DNA of 7,533 nucleotides from an uncultured Oscillochloris sp. (GTDB lineage Bacteria > Chloroflexota > Chloroflexia > Chloroflexales > Chloroflexaceae), in assembly GCA_903877345.1 (NCBI GenBank), contig CAIRDL010000500.1, positions 1 through 7,533 of the forward strand. Reading direction: 5' to 3'. The first letter of the stretch is position 1. The number at the start of each line of letters is the position of its first letter. Shown here in pieces: positions 5,171-7,533 of this stretch. A program made the translations under genes and the position numbers. The notes under the pieces are model-generated. The model did no database searches and was not told the origin of the DNA. It saw only the letters and a list, made by a program, of their open reading frames with translations.

Positions 5171-7533
5171 TTACCGCCGCACCAACGGGATGTACACGAG
5201 CATGCGCGTCGGGGCGGTGAGTTCCACCGCCCGGGTGTTGTCCCACCCGGCGGTGCCGACCGTGTTCCCCGCCACCGTTACCGTCACCGCACGCCCCGGT
5301 GCGCCGCAGACTGGCGTGTCCGGCCCGATGGCCTCCACCTTCACCATGAAGCCTACTTGGTCGCCAACTTGCCGCGTCACGCTGCGCCCACAGACGGTCG
5401 CCCCGATGCGCGCCTCGACCGCCGCACCAACCGTCGGCGCGACCCCGTTCACTGTACCCAGCACGCCGTACACCGTTGCGGGCGGTGCGCCAAGCGTGTT
5501 CGCCAGCGTTATGCCACTTGTGATCGTCGCCGTACTACCCCGCAACAGCAGATCACTCGCCTGGGTCGCGTAGATCCAGTAGCCACGCCCAAAGGCCAGC
5601 TCCGTCAGGTCGCTCGCCCAACTCGGCGCGGGCGCAGGTGCGTACACCTTCCACGGGTCAAGGGTGTCGGTAGGCACATGGCTGTACACAATGCTATAGC
5701 GCCCTGTGATCGACCCAAGCGCCAGCCCCACCTCGCGGCTGCTTGCTACCGGGTACGAGAACAGGTTCCACCCTGCCACAGGCAGCGATACGTGGACGCT
5801 GCTCATTAGGGCGTAGAGCCCCTGACCCTGGTTGGGGATGGACGCCCGGTTGAAGTAGGTGTCCAGCGTCGTAGTGATCGGGCGCCACGCCTGATCTGTC
5901 TCGCTGCGGTAGTAGACCTGGATACCCTCCTCCTCGCCGGCCGGCACCTCCGCGTCCAGGTAGCTGAAGCTGAGCGCTGTCCCGCTCAGCACCTCCGTCG
6001 CCGTCAGCCAGTCCGTCGAGGTCGTGAAGCGGTAGCCTTGGCCGATCAGCGTCGCCCACGTCGGCCGTGGCGGTAGACTGCTCGTCGTCTGGAGCAGCAG
6101 GAACTGCCCCTCCGCGAAGGTTAGGTTCGCCCCCACCAGCATCACGTCGCCCTCCGCTGAGGAGACCGGGGCGCCGCCAACCCGCGTGAAGGTCAAGCCA
6201 GCACTAGCCCGGTCGTTCGTGCCACCGGCCATCGCCCGGTCGTTCGTGCCACCGGCCATCGCCCGGTCGTTCGTGCCACCGGCCATCGCCCGGTCGTTCG
6301 TGCCACCGGCCATCGCCCGGTCGTTTGTGCCGGCGTTCCCATCCATCGCGTAGCTCGTCACCGTCTCCCAGACGGGCGTGCCGTCAGCCGTGTCCGCTGT
6401 CGCCAGATGGAGGTAGGCCCCCGGGATCCAGTAGGGCAGCGTGAGCGTGCCGCGATAGATGCCGCTGCCGTCATTGCTGATACTGGCCAGCGCCGACAAC
6501 GAGTCGTCGTCCAGCGGGTAGAGCCGCACGCTCAGGCTCCCAGTACCGGTTGGCAGCCCCGTGACGCGCACCTCCAGGGTGGTCGAGGTGACCGGCGTGA
6601 TCTGGATATCGGGATGCCAGTCGGGCCGGCTGTGGAGGGTCAACTGCTCGCGGCCCTCCTGGATGGTCTCGCAACCGAAGCGGGCCGCGACGGGTTCGAA
6701 CAGGCAGAGCTTGTCGCCGACGCGGGCGCCGCGTGCGAGCATCTGGTCGCTGTTGGCTCGGCCCAGGGAGATGAGCTGGGTGTAGCTGGTATCCGGCGCG
6801 CTGTGGCCGTGCTGGAAGAGATAGGCCCGCGCTGTCAGGCTGGGGATAACCCGCCCGCCGGCCTCGTCCACGGTGTAGAAGATCGGCACCGCGAGGCGTG
6901 CGGTTGGCGTGAAGGGCGCGACCGCTCCGATCTCGGTGAGGGCCAGGGGCAGACGGATCGGCCCGGCAGGGAGCGCGCTCAGGGCCGCCGTCGGTGCCCG
7001 GAGGGCGGGGAAGAAGATGCTGATCGTCTCCCAGTCGGCGCGCCCGGTGGCCTGGTTGGAGAAGGTGCGGTCGCAGCCGGGGCTCCAGCCGGCGCGGGTC
7101 TGGAACTGCCAGGTCGCGGCATAGGTGTCGCTCATCATGCCGGGGCAGGTGCTCACTGGGATGACCTGGCCCTGAGCGTCGAGGCCGAGGTAGTTGTCCT
7201 GGAGGAAGAAGAGGTAGTGGCCGAGCTCGTGGACCAGGGTGCGCGGCCAGTCCTCGCTCAGGTTGCCGCTGCTGGCACCGAAGCGGTTCCAGACGGCGCC
7301 CATACGCACCTGGCCGGGGCCATAGAAGAGGCTGGGGGCGGCCCGGTCGCTGAGCTTGATAGAGGCGACGCCGCCGATCAGGGCTGAGGGGCGCACGCGG
7401 TTGGAGGCGTAGACGCGGATGTCGGCCCGATCCCAGTTCTCACGATCCTGGAAGATGGTGACGCTGCCGAGGGCGGCCTGGCCGTGGGTGGCCTGGAAGA
7501 GCAACTCGGAGGCGCGGGCCAGGTCGCCCTTGA
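5171..7533 (-). CDS. Large secreted zincin-like metallopeptidase with beta-domains (5' partial)
   Basis: The frame is open to the window edge; 786 residues are visible and the start and any signal peptide lie outside. The N-terminal part carries HELGHYLFFLQDNY (7190-7231), a zinc-protease HExxH site with a downstream Asp in an HExxHx6DxY spacing resembling some M64-type peptidases. About 20 residues further on is CPGMMSDTY, a possible Met-turn. Next come beta-rich segments, then a (GTNDRAMAG)n tandem repeat at visible residues about 401-441. A GWNLFSYPV...FGRGYWIYAT domain (nt about 5780-5560) follows, then a small beta-domain with two Cys-Gly pairs (ATVCGRS...TPVCGAPG). The end is LVYIPLVRR. 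This composition is typical of large exported Chloroflexota proteins. It probably acts outside the cell or on the surface, but the substrate is unknown. Twin hairpins follow the stop. Confidence 0.85.
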   Translation of the reverse strand, partial: KGDLARASELLFQATHGQAALGSVTIFQDRENWDRADIRVYASNRVRPSALIGGVASIKLSDRAAPSLFYGPGQVRMGAVWNRFGASSGNLSEDWPRTLVHELGHYLFFLQDNYLGLDAQGQVIPVSTCPGMMSDTYAATWQFQTRAGWSPGCDRTFSNQATGRADWETISIFFPALRAPTAALSALPAGPIRLPLALTEIGAVAPFTPTARLAVPIFYTVDEAGGRVIPSLTARAYLFQHGHSAPDTSYTQLISLGRANSDQMLARGARVGDKLCLFEPVAARFGCETIQEGREQLTLHSRPDWHPDIQITPVTSTTLEVRVTGLPTGTGSLSVRLYPLDDDSLSALASISNDGSGIYRGTLTLPYWIPGAYLHLATADTADGTPVWETVTSYAMDGNAGTNDRAMAGGTNDRAMAGGTNDRAMAGGTNDRAMAGGTNDRASAGLTFTRVGGAPVSSAEGDVMLVGANLTFAEGQFLLLQTTSSLPPRPTWATLIGQGYRFTTSTDWLTATEVLSGTALSFSYLDAEVPAGEEEGIQVYYRSETDQAWRPITTTLDTYFNRASIPNQGQGLYALMSSVHVSLPVAGWNLFSYPVASSREVGLALGSITGRYSIVYSHVPTDTLDPWKVYAPAPAPSWASDLTELAFGRGYWIYATQASDLLLRGSTATITSGITLANTLGAPPATVYGVLGTVNGVAPTVGAAVEARIGATVCGRSVTRQVGDQVGFMVKVEAIGPDTPVCGAPGRAVTVTVAGNTVGTAGWDNTRAVELTAPTRMLVYIPLVRR
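6210..6331 (-). repeat. 27-bp coding tandem repeat (GTNDRAMAG)
   Basis: Four identical 27-base units (6210-6236, 6237-6263, 6264-6290, 6291-6317) and a partial fifth (6318-6331, one T change) lie in frame in the secreted protein. Each adds nine residues, GTNDRAMAG. The copies are identical even at third codon positions, which points to recent expansion by slippage or unequal recombination. The stretch separates the protease-like half from the C-terminal domains and is probably a flexible linker of variable length. Confidence 0.95.

Noticed and set aside
5090..5809. Plus-strand open frame opposite the secreted protein
   Set aside because: Very Arg/His-rich translation with no motifs, antisense to coherent beta-domain coding sequence.
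6210..6331. CRISPR array
   Set aside because: The units are directly adjacent with no spacers, and they encode an in-frame protein repeat.
6407..7387. 326-residue plus-strand open frame
   Set aside because: It is antisense to the HELGH-containing protein. Its Gly/Ala/Arg-rich sequence shows no recognisable fold.

Overview
The window is high-GC DNA (roughly 60% or more by eye). It looks like a member of the Chloroflexota, probably a filamentous relative of Chloroflexus, Oscillochloris or Roseiflexus. This assignment is inferred from protein character: a large secreted protein with a zinc-protease motif, CG-cysteine beta-domain and YIPLVRR C-terminus, a DUF1361 membrane protein, a YacP-like NYN protein, and heptameric and palindromic intergenic repeats. 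No rRNA or other marker gene is present to confirm it.

Positions 1-2512 (+ strand) hold a two-gene unit. The first gene is cut by the window start. It encodes a soluble protein with PRC-barrel-like segments, an MgtE N-terminal (Mg2+-sensing type) domain and a CBS pair, but no MgtE channel. Nine bases later comes an Nramp/SLC11-family transporter whose metal-site motifs are strongly altered. Its frame is broken by one extra G in a G run at 2265-2269. The pairing suggests a divalent-cation transporter controlled by a separate cytosolic sensor.

Positions 2513-2719 are non-coding and rich in heptamer and inverted repeats. Positions 2720-3235 encode a YacP-like NYN-domain putative ribonuclease. 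A TATAAT box overlaps its stop codon and probably helps transcribe the next gene, a sugar-phosphate isomerase/epimerase-like TIM barrel (3279-4112).

The minus strand carries two genes. A six-helix DUF1361 membrane protein (4857-4201, TTG start) converges on the TIM-barrel gene. Between them, and overlapping the end of the TIM-barrel gene, is a small nested palindromic element of about 129 bp that resembles a MITE. A large secreted zincin-like protein (5171 to the window end, start not in the window) contains a nearly perfect 27-bp tandem repeat. The roughly 310 bases between these two minus-strand genes form a dense cluster of hairpins, including a 22-bp-arm palindrome and twin hairpins with identical loops.

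No tRNA, rRNA, CRISPR array or transposase gene was seen. The features most worth following up are the split sensor/transporter pair, the palindromic element overlapping two gene ends, and the hairpin cluster.
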